64,000 bases of DNA, taken from assembly GCA_018267625.1 (NCBI GenBank), contig JAFDYC010000096.1, forward strand, positions 1-64,000, read 5' to 3'. Below, piece after piece: positions 62,036 to 64,000 of the stretch. The stretch's first letter is position 1. Every line of letters begins with the position of its first letter. Made by a program: the position numbers and the translations under genes. The notes under the pieces were generated by a model. The model was not told the origin of the DNA. It saw only the letters and a list, made by a program, of their open reading frames with translations, and did no database searches. This DNA is from Bacteroidota bacterium (GTDB taxonomy: Bacteria > Bacteroidota > Bacteroidia > Chitinophagales > Chitinophagaceae).

Positions 62036-64000
62036 TCATCTGATAAGAGTGATGTTTCCTTTTTTCTCTGCACTGGAGCCATCAATGAAGGTTGCGAATA
62101 GGACATAAGCGTAAGCGTCCATCTCCTGGGGTTGGCCATTAAACTTGCCATCCCAGCCGTGATTGATATTGTTGGTTTCAAAGACCATCTGCCCCCAACG
62201 GTTGTAGATTTTCAATACCAGAGTTTCGACGGCAGCCCCACGGGCATATAAGATATCATTATTGCCATCGCCATTCGGAGAAAAAGCAGTGGGCACATCA
62301 ATAGCCGTGCGCACATCTGCTGATACTTGCTTACAGGTGCTGTCCATGCATCCTTCGCGAGACATCGCATAAAGGCAGACCCGGTAGGTTCCTTTATGCC
62401 GGAACAAGTGACTCGGATTGGTTTCCTTACTGCCAGAGCCATCGCCGAAGTCCCAGTTATACAAGTCTGCATTCTGGCTCTTGTTGGTAAACTGAATAGG
62501 CAGGTTGGGCACCGGCACAACAGGTGCAAAGCTGAAGTCTGCAACCGGCATGGCCCGGATATAAATCTGCTTCCGAATGCTGTCCAATTTGTTGCAGGTG
62601 TTCGGGTTGAAAGCGGTTAGCACGACTGTGTATAAACCCGGTGAATCATACTGATGGCCGGTCTTGCCTAAGGTGCTGGTCTTGCCATCGCCAAATTTCC
62701 AGAGGATGTTTGCGGCATTCTGGCTTTTGTCTTCGAATGAAAAACCAGCATTCAGACAAAGGCTGTCCGGAAGGTCGAAATCAGCTACTACCCGGATACC
62801 CTGCATGTTTACAATTTTCTGAACCGTGTCTGGTGAATTGCAGGCGAGGCTGTCCCGCATAATGAGCATAACCGTGTAGGAACCTCCTGCGGCATAAGTA
62901 TGGGTTCCGGGGTTGACCAGGCTGCTCAGGGTGCCATCGCCAAAGAGCCAAAGGAAGCTTGTTCTGCCGGCTGCCCCGGGCAATTTGCTATACTGGGAAG
63001 TGTTTGTAAACAAAGCACGGTAGGGCCCGCAGGAATCCAGTACGCTCAGGCCGAAATCACACTTCATCGAGTTCGAATCCACAGTGATGGTCACGTAGGA
63101 AGTGTCGCTGGTCTTGCAGGCATTGGGGTTGTAGGCTATGAGCTGCACATTATAGACTCCCGGATTGATGAACGTGTGTATCGGGGTGGCCGTAGTGTTC
63201 ACAGGGCTGCCGTCGCGGAAATCCCAGGCATAGGTCACTGCATTCACCGAATTATTCTGGAATTGAACAGTGAGTGGGGTGCAGCCTTTGGCACGGGGAC
63301 TGGCATTGGCCACAGCACTGGGCACACTGATTTGATAAGCAATTTTTAATGCCGCCTGATTGCAATTGACGCTACCATCCGTAGTGGCCCAGGCACCCGG
63401 TGTGGTGGGGAAAGCACCGCTGCTTGGGCCGCCGCAGTTGGCGCAAATGCCCTGATACACGATTCCCTGCCTGTCGAAACGGCTGGTGCCGCCGTCCACA
63501 TGTTCTCCTTCAATCGCCGAGGAAGAGTTGCGCCCCATGAAGGCAGCAAACAAGAGATTGGTTGCATTTTTTGAAAGGGCAATGAAATAAAAATCCCAGC
63601 CGTCTGTAGTGCTTTTTAGTGGCGGATTGATGATGCTTGCAGTGACCGGCATCCCGTTGGTAGTTCCTACGGAAGGCGCCGCGCTGGAAAAGCCCAGATT
63701 GCCTCCCCAGCCGGAGATGTAGATGTTCTGACAGGTATCTACCAGAAATGCCACTGGTGAAATATTGGTTTGGGTGGAACTGCCCGAGCCGAACACTGTA
63801 GAGAAAATGTTGGTGCTGAGCTGCGGGTCCAGTTTAATAACAAACTGGGACGAGCCACTGTTGCTGTACACACCGCTGGTGACCGGGAAGCTTCCCCCCA
63901 GGGTCTGCCCCATGGCATAGACGTTGTTTTCGAGGTCCACTTGCACCCCATACACCTGGTCGTAGCTGCTGGTACCTACGTAGGTTATTTTTTGCAAATT
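62036..64000 (-). CDS. Large PKD-domain adhesin with T9SS type B sorting domain, N-terminus beyond window
   Basis: The frame is open to the right edge, so the N-terminus is missing; an apparent start at 63997 is a TTG inside the frame. The visible 654 residues begin with an SBBP-like beta-propeller piece (TYVGTSSYDQVYGVQVD). At least three to four PKD domains follow (WDFRDGSPVNT, WLFGDGTLSSL, WKFGDGKTSTL, WDFGDGSGSKE). The end is a gliding-motility-type C-terminal domain (TAFSPNGDGNNDILY ... YNRWGQMVFETN), which is the T9SS type B signal. It would be a cell-surface adhesin of the SprB type. The gene right after it is its likely PorP/SprF partner. Confidence 0.92.
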   Translation of the reverse strand, partial: NLQKITYVGTSSYDQVYGVQVDLENNVYAMGQTLGGSFPVTSGVYSNSGSSQFVIKLDPQLSTNIFSTVFGSGSSTQTNISPVAFLVDTCQNIYISGWGGNLGFSSAAPSVGTTNGMPVTASIINPPLKSTTDGWDFYFIALSKNATNLLFAAFMGRNSSSAIEGEHVDGGTSRFDRQGIVYQGICANCGGPSSGAFPTTPGAWATTDGSVNCNQAALKIAYQISVPSAVANASPRAKGCTPLTVQFQNNSVNAVTYAWDFRDGSPVNTTATPIHTFINPGVYNVQLIAYNPNACKTSDTSYVTITVDSNSMKCDFGLSVLDSCGPYRALFTNTSQYSKLPGAAGRTSFLWLFGDGTLSSLVNPGTHTYAAGGSYTVMLIMRDSLACNSPDTVQKIVNMQGIRVVADFDLPDSLCLNAGFSFEDKSQNAANILWKFGDGKTSTLGKTGHQYDSPGLYTVVLTAFNPNTCNKLDSIRKQIYIRAMPVADFSFAPVVPVPNLPIQFTNKSQNADLYNWDFGDGSGSKETNPSHLFRHKGTYRVCLYAMSREGCMDSTCKQVSADVRTAIDVPTAFSPNGDGNNDILYARGAAVETLVLKIYNRWGQMVFETNNINHGWDGKFNGQPQEMDAYAYVLFATFIDGSSAEKKGNITLIR

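Noticed and set aside
1..64000. tRNA, rRNA, CRISPR, insertion sequences, phage
   Set aside because: I looked for T-loop motifs, regularly spaced repeats, transposase motifs and phage structural genes and found none by eye; a tool search could still show short ones.

Overview
The window reads as a chromosomal segment of a Bacteroidota bacterium with moderate GC content, probably of the Chitinophagia/Sphingobacteriia type, although no rRNA or other marker here fixes the family. The evidence is: several secreted proteins with type IX secretion (T9SS) C-terminal domains, a PorP/SprF-family protein, a type III glutamine synthetase, a DUF5606 protein, BatB/BatC, a TPP-riboswitch-controlled TonB receptor, ketosynthases of the flexirubin/aryl-polyene kind, -7 promoter boxes of the Bacteroidetes form TAnnTTTG, and no obvious Shine-Dalgarno sites. 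I saw no phage, insertion sequence, CRISPR array, tRNA or rRNA. Most genes are housekeeping or envelope genes separated by clear intrinsic terminators.

Layout. 1-1744: left-truncated secreted multi-domain protein. 2.1-5.3 kb: DUF5606 protein, metallo-beta-lactamase/rhodanese fusion, YugP-type membrane metallopeptidase. 5.4-7.9 kb: TonB-dependent receptor behind a TPP riboswitch, so a likely outer-membrane thiamin importer. 8.2-12.5 kb: secreted thioredoxin-fold protein, ABC exporter, RluE-like pseudouridine synthase. 12.5-16.3 kb: BatC, BatB and a C-terminal processing protease. 16.4-20 kb: small secreted proteins, a leucine-rich-repeat protein, an outer-membrane barrel. 20-28.4 kb: Lon, endonuclease III, DUF1905/YdeI protein, one-domain homocysteine methyltransferase, T9SS protein, RadA. 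28.8-35.9 kb: M3 peptidase, GlnN, phosphopantetheinyl transferase, PAS-GAF sensor without an output domain, OsmC. 36-43.6 kb: GHL10 hydrolase, peptide-binding lipoprotein, DUF2911 protein, and a TPR histidine kinase with its NarL-type regulator. 43.7-50.4 kb: DUF502, SerC, DUF1015, MnmE, a barrel protein, gamma-carbonic anhydrase, and two small exported Cys-rich proteins. 50.8-55.2 kb: helicase-nuclease and DnaN. 55.4-64 kb: T9SS protein, a three-gene ketosynthase operon, an RprY-like regulator, and a PorP/SprF gene coupled to a large right-truncated type-B T9SS adhesin.

How it fits together. Envelope and secretion functions dominate: cargo with sorting domains, a PorP/SprF partner, barrels and peptide or thiamin uptake. 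DNA maintenance (RadA, Nth, helicase-nuclease, DnaN) and protein quality control (Lon, CtpA, M3, YugP) are interspersed. The phosphopantetheinyl transferase at 33 kb could serve the ketosynthase operon at 57-60 kb.

The least explained parts are: the exported protein built from ten Cys-Cys pairs (50085-50438) with its Cys-rich partner; two predicted ~63-nt transcripts at about 12.55-12.61 kb and 28.50-28.56 kb that share an architecture and carry a perfect 13-nt complementarity; and the sensor protein at 34-35 kb that has no output domain.
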